64,000 nucleotides of DNA from DATAES01 sp963721305 (GCA_963721305.1 CAVRIR010000005.1:496001-560000), one strand, 5' to 3'. Positions 53,327 to 61,790 are shown, numbered from the stretch's first letter. Made by a program: numbers and translations. Notes: a model not told the origin generated them from the letters alone.

Positions 53327-55293
53327 CGCGCGCCCACCGGCCGCGCGACAGAGAACAGACCGCGCTCGAGCTCGAGCACGCGCCGGCGGGCTTCGAGCAT
53401 CGCCTCGTGGATCGAGCGCGGCGCGACGCCATCGCCGGCGCGTGGGAGCCGTTCGCCGGTCGCATGCCACAGCGTGTCGTCGGGCAAGCGATAGCCCGCG
53501 TCGACCACCGCGGCGGCGGGAAGCACGCGCTGCTCGCCGGTGAAGCGATCCTCGAGGTGCACTGCGTCGACGGTCACACGGCGAAGCAGGGACCGCTTCT
53601 CGATCACCACGCCGGACCCGAGCAGGCGAACATTCGCGGGCGCCAGATCGCCACTGCGCGACAGCTCGTTTCCGGCGATCAGATCGGGCGTGACGAGATG
53701 GACGGCGCGGCCCTGCGCGCGCAGCGTCTCGGCAACGGAGATGCCGATAGGTCCTCCGATCGGATCCCACACCGCGACCGCGCCATCAGGGACTTCCGCA
53801 CCGGCAAGGACCGCTGCCGCCGTGCGGACCGTTGTACCGTCGTCGACCTCGTACGTCAGGCGGCCTGGCCGCGAGCCCGTGCACAACACGACGTCGCCGT
53901 CGTGCGACATGACCTCATCGACAGCGATCTCGTGCCCCCGCTCGAAGCTCACACCGAGCCGCTGGCACTCCGCTTCCAGCCAGTCCGCGATGGCGGCGAG
54001 ACGTTCGCGCCCCGCGCCACGGGCTGCCACGCGTACCGCGCCTCCGAATCCGTCGCTGGCGTCGACGACCGTGACGCGATGTCCGCGGGATGCGGCAACG
54101 CGCGCCGTCTCGAGGCCGGCCACACCCGCGCCGACGACGAGCAGATCGCGCGACGAAGTGTCAGTGGCGACGGTGTCGCCGTCGACGGGCTCGTCTTCCC
54201 ACTCGTGTCCCGACAAAGGTTCCACCACACAGGTGACGATCGGGTTGCGCGCATCGCGCACCATGCACGACTGGTTGCAGAGGATGCAGGGACGCACCCG
54301 CGCTTCGTGGCCGGACGCGAGCTTGCGGCCGAGATCCGGATCCGCGATCTGAGCGCGCGTCATCTCGACCGCGTCGCACACGCCGTCCGACACGGCCCAC
54401 TCGGCTTGGCCGGCTTCCACCACGGAACCTTGCGCGACAACAGCGACCGCCGGGTCGAGCACTTCGCGGATGGAGCGAGCGAGATCGAGGTTGAAGCCCG
54501 GCGGCGTGTGACCGTCCGGCCGGGTGGCAGACACGGTGAAGATCGCGCCACGCACGACGGTCACGTAATCGACCGCGCCGGCCTCGACCAGGTCGAGCGC
54601 GATCGCGCCGGCAGCTTCGGGCACGATGCCGGCCCACGGCGCGAGCTCGTCACACGAGAGGCGCAGACCGACGATGGCGTCGTCACCCACGTTCGACCGC
54701 ACGGTTTGCAGGACGTCGCGGGCGAACCGGGCGCGATCCTGTCCCCATTCGTCCTCGCGCTGATTGGTGAGGCCCGACAGGAATTGGCGAACGAGGCTGT
54801 GCTGTCCGGCGTTGACCTCGACGCCGTCGAGCCCGGAGCGAATGGCGGCGCGCGCCGCGCTCGCGAAGCCGTCGACGACCGCGTCGACGTCCGCCGGTTC
54901 CATCTCCTTCGGAACCTCGCGGCTGTTGACCTCGGGCACGCGCGATGGTGCCCACAAGGGAAGCTGGCTGTACGCCGATGATCCCTGCCCGCCGCTGTGA
55001 CCGAGGGCGGCGATGACCAACGCACCTTCTGCGTGACAGGCCTCGGCGATCGCCGACCATCCGGTCGGGGCGTCGGACGCGAGCGGGCTGCGTTCGTACG
55101 GCCAGTCGGACACATGGACGGCAACCTCCTCGACCACGATGGTCCCGGCGCCGCCGGCAGCCCGCCGTCGGTAGTACGCGACGTGCCGGTCCGACAGTGC
55201 GCGCCGCCGGGCGAGGTTGGTCTCGTGCGGGCCGAACAGGATGCGATTGCGGGCGCGGCGCGACCCGAGGTCGAGCGGGTCGAGGAGTCTCAC
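53323..55293 (-). CDS. Mycofactocin system FadH/OYE family oxidoreductase 1
   Basis: 656 residues from GTG 55293, overlapping the mftC stop (GTGA). The OYE barrel includes NRILFGPHETNLA, ALGHSGGQGSSAYSQLPLWAPS and QHSLVRQFLSGLTNQREDEWG. Fe-S Cys are in CILCNQSCMVRDARNPIVTC. The FAD domain starts LLVVGAGVAGLETARVAASRGHRV. It is paralogous to OYE2 downstream, with the usual HETN in place of HLTN. Both could reduce, or be oxidised by, mycofactocin. Confidence 0.92.
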   Translation of the reverse strand: MRLLDPLDLGSRRARNRILFGPHETNLARRRALSDRHVAYYRRRAAGGAGTIVVEEVAVHVSDWPYERSPLASDAPTGWSAIAEACHAEGALVIAALGHSGGQGSSAYSQLPLWAPSRVPEVNSREVPKEMEPADVDAVVDGFASAARAAIRSGLDGVEVNAGQHSLVRQFLSGLTNQREDEWGQDRARFARDVLQTVRSNVGDDAIVGLRLSCDELAPWAGIVPEAAGAIALDLVEAGAVDYVTVVRGAIFTVSATRPDGHTPPGFNLDLARSIREVLDPAVAVVAQGSVVEAGQAEWAVSDGVCDAVEMTRAQIADPDLGRKLASGHEARVRPCILCNQSCMVRDARNPIVTCVVEPLSGHEWEDEPVDGDTVATDTSSRDLLVVGAGVAGLETARVAASRGHRVTVVDASDGFGGAVRVAARGAGRERLAAIADWLEAECQRLGVSFERGHEIAVDEVMSHDGDVVLCTGSRPGRLTYEVDDGTTVRTAAAVLAGAEVPDGAVAVWDPIGGPIGISVAETLRAQGRAVHLVTPDLIAGNELSRSGDLAPANVRLLGSGVVIEKRSLLRRVTVDAVHLEDRFTGEQRVLPAAAVVDAGYRLPDDTLWHATGERLPRAGDGVAPRSIHEAMLEARRRVLELERGLFSVARPVGAR

Positions 55294-56420
55294 CGCTTCG
55301 CGACGAGGCGGACCGGCACCGAGTGGTCGGGGCCGCGAGGCACGGACGAACCGGCGCCGAGCAGGGCGAGCTCGCCGTGGCCGTGCACGCACTCGGGATC
55401 GGGCCCGTCGAGTGGCAAGCCCGTGAAGAACTTCGCCGCCATGCAGCCGCCCTGGCACGCGTCGTAGGACCCGCAGGACGCGCAGGCACCCGCCGCCTCC
55501 GGCTCGCGAAGCGACGCGAACAGCTCGGACGCACGCCACACCACCGTGAACCCACCGGTGTCGCGCACGCTGCCCGCGCGGAACTCGGGATGGAGCACGA
55601 ACGGGCACGCGTACACATCGCCGATGGGATCGATGAGGCATACGACGCGACCGGCACCGCACAGGTTGAGCCCCGGCAACGGGTCACCGAGCGCAGACAG
55701 ATGGAAGAACGAGTCGCCAGTGAGCGTGTTCGGATGATCCTGCAGCCAATGGTAGAGGTCGATCTGTTGATCGGCCGTCGGATGCAGCTCGTGCCACGTG
55801 TCGGCGCCACGACCGGACGGGCGGAGCCGCGTGAGCCGGAGCTGCGCGCCGTAGCCGTCGGCCATCGCCTGCAGCCCGTCGAGCTCGGCGACGTTGTGAC
55901 GGGTGACGACCACGCTGATCTTGAACGGTCCGAATCCCGCCGACGCGAGATGGTCCATCGCCCGCCGCGCCATCGCGAACGAGCCAGCGCCGCGTACCGC
56001 GTCGTTCGTCGTTGCGGTCGCGCCGTCGACGGAGATCTGGACGTCGACGTAGTCCGTGGCCGCGAGCCGAGCAGCGCGCTCGGGCGTGATCGTGGATCCA
56101 TTGGTCGAGAACTTCACGCCGACGCCGTTGCCCACGGCGTAGTCGAGCAACTCGTAGAAGTCGGCCCGGATCGTCGGCTCGCCTCCACCGATGTTCACGT
56201 AGAACACCTGCATGGCGCGCAGCTCGTCGATGACCGCCATCGCCTCTGCGGTCGACAGCTCGTTCGGGTCGCGCCGGCCCGACGAGGACAGGCAGTGAAT
56301 GCACGCCAGGTTGCAGCCGTAGGTCAGCTCCCACGTCAGACAGATGGGTGCATCGAGCCCGTGCTTCAGCTCGTCGACGAGCGGGCTCCGGCTCCGGCTG
56401 CGGCCGGTCGCGCTAGGCAC
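55290..56420 (-). CDS. mftC: Mycofactocin radical SAM maturase MftC
   Basis: 376 residues from GTG 56420, overlapping mftB by 8 bp. The radical SAM motif C-x3-C-x2-C is GCNLACIHC (Cys 36, 40, 43). GGGEPTIRADF is the SAM-binding glycine motif. The SPASM region carries Cys in LNLCGAGRVVCLIDPIGDVYACPFV and CASCGSYDACQGGC. MftC decarboxylates the C-terminal Tyr of MftA and then forms the Val-Tyr crosslink. Confidence 0.95.
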   Translation of the reverse strand: MPSATGRSRSRSPLVDELKHGLDAPICLTWELTYGCNLACIHCLSSSGRRDPNELSTAEAMAVIDELRAMQVFYVNIGGGEPTIRADFYELLDYAVGNGVGVKFSTNGSTITPERAARLAATDYVDVQISVDGATATTNDAVRGAGSFAMARRAMDHLASAGFGPFKISVVVTRHNVAELDGLQAMADGYGAQLRLTRLRPSGRGADTWHELHPTADQQIDLYHWLQDHPNTLTGDSFFHLSALGDPLPGLNLCGAGRVVCLIDPIGDVYACPFVLHPEFRAGSVRDTGGFTVVWRASELFASLREPEAAGACASCGSYDACQGGCMAAKFFTGLPLDGPDPECVHGHGELALLGAGSSVPRGPDHSVPVRLVAKR

Positions 56421-56670
56421 GAGGACGGATGACCTCGGAGTCGGCGAGCGACGCCAACGCGCGCTCGAACGACGAGCGCCGGCGCGCCTCGACGTGCTGG
56501 GCATCGAGCGCCTCGTCGACCGAGTCGTGGTCGCCGAGCGACCGCACGAGCGTCACCAGATCAGGCGAGCGGAGAAAGGTCAGCCGACGGTTGCCGTAGT
56601 GGTACGCGAGCGCGCCGAACGGCTCAGGGCGCAGTGCGACCATGGGATCGAGCTCCCAGGCACCCGTCAA
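56413..56670 (-). CDS. mftB: Mycofactocin precursor-binding chaperone MftB
   Basis: 85 residues from TTG 56670, whose TTGA overlaps the mftA stop. WELDPMVALRPEPFGALAYHYGNRRLTFLRS is the MftB signature, a RiPP recognition element (PqqD-like fold) that presents MftA to MftC. A frame open further upstream to 56790 covers mftA but lacks homology, so the TTG is preferred. Confidence 0.92.
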   Translation of the reverse strand: MTGAWELDPMVALRPEPFGALAYHYGNRRLTFLRSPDLVTLVRSLGDHDSVDEALDAQHVEARRRSSFERALASLADSEVIRPRA

Positions 56671-56774
56671 TAGACGCCGCACATCCCGTCGATCGACACC
56701 TCTTCGACCAGCAGTTCGTCCTCGACGAGCTCGTCGCTCTCGTCCATCGTCATCGGCCGCCGGGGCGGTCTCAT
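56667..56774 (-). CDS. mftA: Mycofactocin precursor peptide MftA
   Basis: 35 codons from ATG 56774; an internal ATG at 56753 would give 28. The leader is acidic (MDESDELVEDELLVEE) and the end is VSIDGMCGVY, the conserved MftA C-terminus whose last Val-Tyr becomes the redox cofactor. The stop overlaps the mftB start. GGAG lies very close to the first ATG, so the exact start is uncertain. It is too small for routine gene calling. Confidence 0.93.
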   Translation of the reverse strand: MRPPRRPMTMDESDELVEDELLVEEVSIDGMCGVY

Positions 56775-56811
56775 GCTCCGTCAATGCCATGGACGCAGAA
56801 TCTACCCGCCT

Positions 56812-56850
56812 GAATGTTGGTGCATCTGCGGCGCCATGGCGCCGCAGATG
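56812..56850 (-). repeat. Diverged family B-like palindrome upstream of mftA
   Basis: gaatgttgg (56812-56820) is the reverse complement of the family B right flank ccaacattc. It is followed by a perfect 28-bp palindrome at 56823-56850 with the same GGCGCCATGGCGCC centre but a different outer stem (CATCTGC/GCAGATG in place of GAAACGG/CCGTTTC). The stem is therefore preserved by paired changes. Confidence 0.82.
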
Positions 56851-56865
56851 GCCAAGAGAACGGCT

Positions 56866-56879
56866 GGGGCCGTGGCCCC
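56866..56879 (-). terminator. Short GC hairpin after the alcohol dehydrogenase
   Basis: GGGGC-CGTG-GCCCC lies 8 bp downstream of the alcohol dehydrogenase stop and before mftA. No U-tract follows, so termination efficiency is uncertain. Together with the palindrome at 56823 it separates the dehydrogenase from the mycofactocin operon. Confidence 0.45.
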
Positions 56880-56887
56880 CGGGAGAC

Positions 56888-58033
56888 TCAGTAGACGAGC
56901 AGGCCTCGGATGTTCTTGCCGTCGCGCATGTCCTGGTAGCCCTGGTTGATGTCGGACAGCGGGTAGGTGCGCGTCACGAGCTCGTCGAGCTTGAGCTTGC
57001 CCTCCATGTAGAGGCGGAGCAGGCGCGGGATGTCGCGGCGGGGGTTGGCGCTGCCGAAGATGCTGCCGACGAGCTCCTTCTGCTGGAGCGTCAGCTCGAA
57101 CAGGTTGAGCTGGACCTCGTTCGCCGTGAGCGGCGCCACCGCGGTCACGACGCAGCGACCGCCCTTGGACACCATGCTGAGAACCGGGCCCACCATGCTT
57201 CCCTCGGCGACACCGGTCGTGATGATCGCCTTGTCCGCGTTCGCACCCCAGGTGATCTCGCCGACGAGCGCGGTGGCTTCTTCGACGCTCGACGCCGTGT
57301 GCGTCGCGCCGAACTGCTCGGCCTGCTCACGCTTGAACGCGACCGGGTCAACGGCGACGACGTGACGAGCACCGGCCATCGCCGCGCCCTGCACCGCGTT
57401 CATGCCAACACCGCCGCAACCGACGACGACCACGGTCTCACCGGGCTGCACGTCGGCCGCGTACGTCGCCGTGCCCCATCCGGTGGTCACACCGCAACCG
57501 ACGAGCGCCGCCTTGTCCAGGGGGATGTCGTTGTCGATCTTGATGCAGCTCGCCTCGCTCACCACCGTGTACGGCGAGAACGTGCCGATGCAGCACATGA
57601 TGCCGAGGTCGGCGCCGTCCTTCGTGTGATGGCGTGCGGTGAAGTCGGTGACCTGCCGGCCGGCGAGGAGGAACGCGCCGAGGTCGCAGAGGTTCTGACG
57701 GCCGCGCGCGCAGGACGGGCAGCGGCCGCAGGACGGGATGAAGCCGAGGCACACGTGATCGCCGGGCTGCAATCCGGTGACACCGGCACCGACCTCGAGC
57801 ACCTCGCCGGCGCCCTCGTGCCCGCCGATGAGAGGGAACTGCTGCAGCCCGAGCAGATCGGCGATCTCGGGCGGCATGACCATGTCGCCGGTCACCATGT
57901 GCTCGTCGGAGTGGCACAAGCCCGAGCCGGCGAGCTTGAGCAGCACCTCGCCCTGCTTCGGCGGATCGAGTGTGATGTCCTCCACACTCCAGTCGGTGTG
58001 CGGACCCCAGAGAATCGCGGCCTGCGTGTCCAT
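56888..58033 (-). CDS. NDMA-dependent (mycofactocin-associated) zinc alcohol dehydrogenase
   Basis: 381 residues from ATG 58033, chosen because AAGGGG lies about 6 bp upstream; another ATG is at 58039. Zinc MDR blocks: GLCHSDEHMVTGDM (catalytic Cys), GGHEGAGEVLEVGAGV, structural-zinc Cys in CGRCPSCARGRQNLC, and VVVGCGGVGMNAVQGAAMAG for NAD. This type keeps NAD(H) tightly bound and reoxidises it with an external carrier, now known to be mycofactocin in related actinobacteria. Its position beside mftA supports that. Confidence 0.9.
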   Translation of the reverse strand: MDTQAAILWGPHTDWSVEDITLDPPKQGEVLLKLAGSGLCHSDEHMVTGDMVMPPEIADLLGLQQFPLIGGHEGAGEVLEVGAGVTGLQPGDHVCLGFIPSCGRCPSCARGRQNLCDLGAFLLAGRQVTDFTARHHTKDGADLGIMCCIGTFSPYTVVSEASCIKIDNDIPLDKAALVGCGVTTGWGTATYAADVQPGETVVVVGCGGVGMNAVQGAAMAGARHVVAVDPVAFKREQAEQFGATHTASSVEEATALVGEITWGANADKAIITTGVAEGSMVGPVLSMVSKGGRCVVTAVAPLTANEVQLNLFELTLQQKELVGSIFGSANPRRDIPRLLRLYMEGKLKLDELVTRTYPLSDINQGYQDMRDGKNIRGLLVY

Positions 58034-58075
58034 CTGCATCCCCTTGTCGATCGACGTTGCTACGAAGTTACTGCG

Positions 58076-59779
58076 TCAAGCCGACGGGGCGGGCTGCGCA
58101 CCGCGGACGAGCCGTCCGGGCGTTGCCCCTGTCGATGCCCCATCGGTGCACACTTCGACACCGCTGACGAACGTGTGCAGGTAGCCGGTGGACGGCTGCA
58201 GCAAACGCTTGCCGCCTGCCGGCAGGTCGAACACGAGCCTCGGTGCGTGCATCCCGAGGTTCTCGAAGTCGATGATGTTGATGTCCGCCTTGTAGCCGGG
58301 AGCGACGATGCCCCGGTCGAGGAGGCCGACTGCCTCCGCGGTGGCGCGGCACTGGCGTTGGACGATCCACTCCGGCTCGAACCGGGGACCGCTGGTGCGG
58401 TCACGTCCCCAGTACGCGAGCAAGGTGGTGGGGAAGCTCGCGTCGCAGATGGTGCCGACGTGGGCGCCGCCGTCGCTCAGCCCCGGGACGGTGTGCGGGT
58501 GGCCCAACATCTCCGCGGCGGGATCGAGGTTGCCGTCGAAGTAGTTGAGGATCGGCCAGTAGAGAAGTGCCTGCCCGCTGTCACCGAGCAACAGGTCGTA
58601 CAGCATCTCCGCCGGGTTCACGCCGGCGCGCCGGGCGCGGGCCGCGATGCTGTCTTCGGCTGCGGGCTCGTAGTCGGGTGGATCGCCGAGCTCGAACACG
58701 CGGTCGAGAAGCCCCATCATGCGACCGCCGCCATCGGCGATGTCCGCGACGATCGCTTGGCGAACGGCGGGCTCGGACAGCTGCGCCACGAGCTTGGGCG
58801 ACGAGCTGGCGTCGAGGGTGCGGTAGGTCGGCGAGCTCTGCAGCGGGTTCACCGATGCCTGGAGCCCGAGGAGGACGCCGATACCGCGTGCCGCGACCTG
58901 CGCGCGGATCTGCAGCCCTTCTTCGTTCGCGGCCGTGAGCGTGTCGAGGACGCGCCGGTAGCCGTGACCGGGCGCTGACTGCGAGAGGGACACAGAGAGC
59001 GGCCGTCCCGACGCGCGCATCATCTCGAGCAGGGTGCCCATCTCGTCGTCGAAGTCGGGGAAGTCCGACACGACCTGGAGGACGCCCGCGCCCGCCTCGC
59101 CGAGCGCGCGTGCGATGCCGACCAGCTCGTCGCGCGCCGCGGTCAACGTCGGGGTCGGTTCGCCGCGGCTGGTGCGATGGTTGAGCGTGCGCGACGTGGT
59201 GAACCCGAGCGCGCCGGCGCGCACGCCTTCGGCCGCGAGGCGACCCATCTCTGCGATCTCTTCGGGAGTGGCCGGTTCGCGGTCCGCACCGCGCTGCCCC
59301 ATCACGAAGAGTCGGATCGGACCGTGGCACACCTGCGTCGCGAAGTCGATGTCGTGCGGACGGCGTTCGAGCGCGTCCAGGTACTCGCCGATGCTGCCCC
59401 AATCCCACGGCAGTCCCTCGTGCAACGCGGCACCGGGGATGTCCTCCACACCCTCCATCAACTCGATGAGCTGCCCGTGGTCGGCCGGACGGACGGGAGC
59501 GAAGCCCACGCCGCAGTTGCCCATCACGATGGTGGTGACGCCGTGCCCGGAAGACGGCTGGAGGCGTGGATCCCACGTCGCTTGCCCGTCGTAGTGGGTG
59601 TGGATGTCGACGAAGCCGGGAGCCACGAGCGCTCCGTCCGCGTCGACCGTCCGCTCAGCGGGCTCGTCTACCTTGCCGACGGCGACGACCTTGCCACCGG
59701 CCACGCCCACGTCCGCAGTTCGCCGCGGCGCGCCGGTTCCGTCGATCAACGTGCCGCCGCGGATGACCAGATCGAGCAT
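58076..59779 (-). CDS. N-acyl-D-amino-acid deacylase family amidohydrolase
   Basis: 567 residues from ATG 59779 with GGGAGG upstream. GFVDIHTHYDGQATWDP is the HxH motif, GVTTIVMGNCGVGFAPV the next conserved strand, and VPGLSDGGAHVGTICDASFPTTLLAYWGRD the catalytic Asp region. It is paralogous to 43146-44816 at the other side of the mycofactocin genes. The substrate is probably an N-acylated or cyclic amide; a mycofactocin link is only positional. Confidence 0.88.
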   Translation of the reverse strand: MLDLVIRGGTLIDGTGAPRRTADVGVAGGKVVAVGKVDEPAERTVDADGALVAPGFVDIHTHYDGQATWDPRLQPSSGHGVTTIVMGNCGVGFAPVRPADHGQLIELMEGVEDIPGAALHEGLPWDWGSIGEYLDALERRPHDIDFATQVCHGPIRLFVMGQRGADREPATPEEIAEMGRLAAEGVRAGALGFTTSRTLNHRTSRGEPTPTLTAARDELVGIARALGEAGAGVLQVVSDFPDFDDEMGTLLEMMRASGRPLSVSLSQSAPGHGYRRVLDTLTAANEEGLQIRAQVAARGIGVLLGLQASVNPLQSSPTYRTLDASSSPKLVAQLSEPAVRQAIVADIADGGGRMMGLLDRVFELGDPPDYEPAAEDSIAARARRAGVNPAEMLYDLLLGDSGQALLYWPILNYFDGNLDPAAEMLGHPHTVPGLSDGGAHVGTICDASFPTTLLAYWGRDRTSGPRFEPEWIVQRQCRATAEAVGLLDRGIVAPGYKADINIIDFENLGMHAPRLVFDLPAGGKRLLQPSTGYLHTFVSGVEVCTDGASTGATPGRLVRGAQPAPSA

Positions 59780-59913
59780 CAGAGACCTCCCGGGATCTCC
59801 TCCATCCTGCCGCACGGTGTCGACTCCGCCACCACCGAGCCGTCCGCGGGCCTTCCGCGACCCTCTCCCTCCCTCTCCCTCTCCCGACCCGCTCCCTCTC
59901 CCGACCCGCTCCC

Positions 59914-60024
59914 TCACATTGATCGCTCAGCCACCGTTTCGGTGGCTGAGGCGTCACAGAATCGAGCGGCCGTCGTTCTGTGATGGCTGAACCCACCAAA
60001 ATGGTGGGTCAGCCATCAATGTGA
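59914..60024. repeat. Family A element, two-hairpin copy
   Basis: 111 bp with perfect 10-bp terminal inverted repeats TCACATTGAT/ATCAATGTGA. Hairpin 1 (cgctcagccaccgtttcggtggctgagg) and hairpin 2 (ggctgaacccaccaaaatggtgggtcagcc) are separated by TCACAGAA (59954) and TTCTGTGA (59976). The second stem has CCCACC/GGTGGG, with changes matched on both arms. The left end follows a CTCCCTCTCCCGACCCG-type low-complexity tract. It supplies the stop of the SpoIIE gene. Confidence 0.92.
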
Positions 60025-61218
60025 GCGGTGGTGGCCGTGAGGAGTGGTGGCGGTGGCCGTGACCGGCGCGGCGGCGTCCGTCGCAGGTAGAGCGGGCGCG
60101 GCGGGCGCGACCCGCTTTGGCATCTGGATGAGCATGACGGCGACGTCGTCAGCGAAGGTGTCGTGGTACGCGAAGTGCGCCAGCAACTCGTCGAGATCCG
60201 GGCGCCAGCCGCGGTCGTGAGCGAGCTTTCCGTTCATCCACCGGATCAGTCCTTCCTCACCCCATCGCTGTCCGCCGCCTCCGTTCACCCGGCTCTCGGT
60301 CAGTCCATCCGTGAACACGAACAGCGCTTCGCCGGGATCGAGATGGAACTCGGTCACGTGCCAGTCCCGCGGCAGATCGATGCCGAGCGGCGGCCCCGGG
60401 ATCATCTGCACGACCTCGGCCCGGTCGCGGATGACCACCGGCCACACGTGCCCCGCCGAGACGAGCTCGACGCGCCCAGTGGGCACCTCGAGCCGGCCGG
60501 TGCACATGGTGACGAACTCCTCGAAGCGTCGGTCCTCGCAGAACGCCGTGGCGAGCAGGTTGAGCCAGTCGAGAGGCCGGCACGGCGAGCTGTAGGCCGC
60601 GCTCTTCCAACCGGCTCGCAGCGCGGCGCCGATCGCCGCCGGGTACGGCCCGTGGCCCGCGACATCGCCGACGACGAACGCCAGGTCACCGGTGGGCAGG
60701 CCGACTGCGTCGAAGAAGTCGCCGCCGAGATGCATCCGTTCCTCACCCGCGATGTAGCGGGTGGTCACGGCGACATCGCGCGGCGGCGCGACCTTCGGGG
60801 CAAGGCCCCGTTGGAACGCGGTGTGGAGCTCAGCCGTTTGCGACACATCCGAAAGCCGGCGTTGCGACCGTGTCCGGAGCCACGCACTGGCGACCGCCAG
60901 AGCGGAGATGACGACGATGACCACGAGTCGCAAGGCCAGCGTGCCGGACGCCAGGTCGAGCCAACTACCGAAGCCGAGCGTCGCGGCGATCGATCCGACC
61001 GCGACATAGGCAGTGCGCCTCGGGCTGCTCAACGTCGCGCAGATCAGCGGCGGAACCGCGAACACCGCGAGAGGTAGCGCTGGCTGGTCGGCCAGGAACG
61101 GATAGACGACGACGAGGACGACGAAGATCGCGACCGCGAACACCGCGGCGAAATCGTCGAGCTTCCGTTTGTCGACGTGGTCCAGCATCGAGGCCACGGT
61201 CCGTTCGGGCGCCGCCAC
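60016..61218 (-). CDS. Membrane-anchored PP2C/SpoIIE-type serine phosphatase
   Basis: 400 residues from GTG 61218, supported by a leaderless-type -10. The N-terminal 110 residues hold about four or five membrane segments (FAAVFAVAIFVVLVVVYPF, LRLVVIVVISALAVASAWL). The SpoIIE domain has GGDFFDAVGLPTGDLAFVVGDVAGHGPYPAAIGAALRAGW, FVFTDGLTESR and HDTFADDVAVMLIQM with metal-binding Asp. It is similar to RsbU/RsbP-like regulators of sigma factor switches. The last codons (CAC TCA CAT TGA) are part of the family A element. Confidence 0.87.
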   Translation of the reverse strand: MAAPERTVASMLDHVDKRKLDDFAAVFAVAIFVVLVVVYPFLADQPALPLAVFAVPPLICATLSSPRRTAYVAVGSIAATLGFGSWLDLASGTLALRLVVIVVISALAVASAWLRTRSQRRLSDVSQTAELHTAFQRGLAPKVAPPRDVAVTTRYIAGEERMHLGGDFFDAVGLPTGDLAFVVGDVAGHGPYPAAIGAALRAGWKSAAYSSPCRPLDWLNLLATAFCEDRRFEEFVTMCTGRLEVPTGRVELVSAGHVWPVVIRDRAEVVQMIPGPPLGIDLPRDWHVTEFHLDPGEALFVFTDGLTESRVNGGGGQRWGEEGLIRWMNGKLAHDRGWRPDLDELLAHFAYHDTFADDVAVMLIQMPKRVAPAAPALPATDAAAPVTATATTPHGHHRSH

Positions 61219-61225
61219 GCCAAAG

Positions 61226-61231
61226 AGCGTA
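61226..61231 (-). promoter_or_regulatory. -10 element for a leaderless phosphatase transcript
   Basis: TACGCT on the minus strand lies 7 bp before GTG 61218 with no Shine-Dalgarno sequence between, matching the spacing at 62674 and 62716. Confidence 0.45.
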
Positions 61232-61379
61232 GGTGTTGCTCGGCACGGAGAATCGGCCCGCGCCACATCTCTTGTCACCCGAAGGGGTACTTGTTGAGGC
61301 TCGACCCGCCCCGACGCGCCCGACGCCGCCCGACGTGGCTATGAAGCGCGGAGCGTGACGAGCGACGTCACGAAACGAG

Positions 61380-61790
61380 ATCGTCCGCGTTCGCATGGGC
61401 TTCGCACCGAGGTCCCGCACCTGGTTTCGACCGGCCTGCTCTGCCCGGTAGACCGCGGTGTCGGCCCGGCCGTACGTGTGGGTCACCGCCCGTCGCGAGT
61501 CGTGGATGGCGTCGCCGGCGCTGCAGGTCGCCATCGGCTGTTGATCGCGCCAATCGCTCGCGGGGCGCTCGGCGACCTTCACCGCGCTCTCTCCCGCTCC
61601 CCGAGCCACGATCAAGAACTCGTCGCCCCCGAACCGGGCGATCGTGTCCCGGCCCATCACCGCGCTGCGCGGATACGTCCCCAGGTCGCGCAACACCCGG
61701 TCTCCTCCTGCGCGACCGAAGCGATCGTTGACGCCCCTGAAGTGATCCGATCTCACTAGCCCGTGGTCGGTCGGACGGCCTGTTGTCGGG
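61380..61790 (-). pseudogene. GGDEF (diguanylate cyclase) domain remnant
   Basis: One minus-strand frame reads SDHFRGVNDRFGRAGGDRVLRDLG, then RDTIARFGGDEFLIVARGAG (intact GGDEF) and GRADTAVYRAEQAGRNQV, the order and spacing of a GGDEF domain. The sensor part expected before it and a proper end are missing. The frame starts just after the F420 gene and runs on without a natural stop. Some core residues are eroded. I regard it as a truncated relic of a c-di-GMP synthase. Confidence 0.72.

Noticed and set aside
56671..56790. Longer MftB start at 56790
   Set aside because: It would run through mftA in another frame with a basic, low-complexity translation; the MftB signature begins at WELDP right after TTG 56670.
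56642..58978. A 778-codon open frame on the plus strand
   Set aside because: It is antisense to the alcohol dehydrogenase and the second D-aminoacylase; the translation is Arg/Val/Ala-rich with no domain. Long antisense frames are expected at this GC content.
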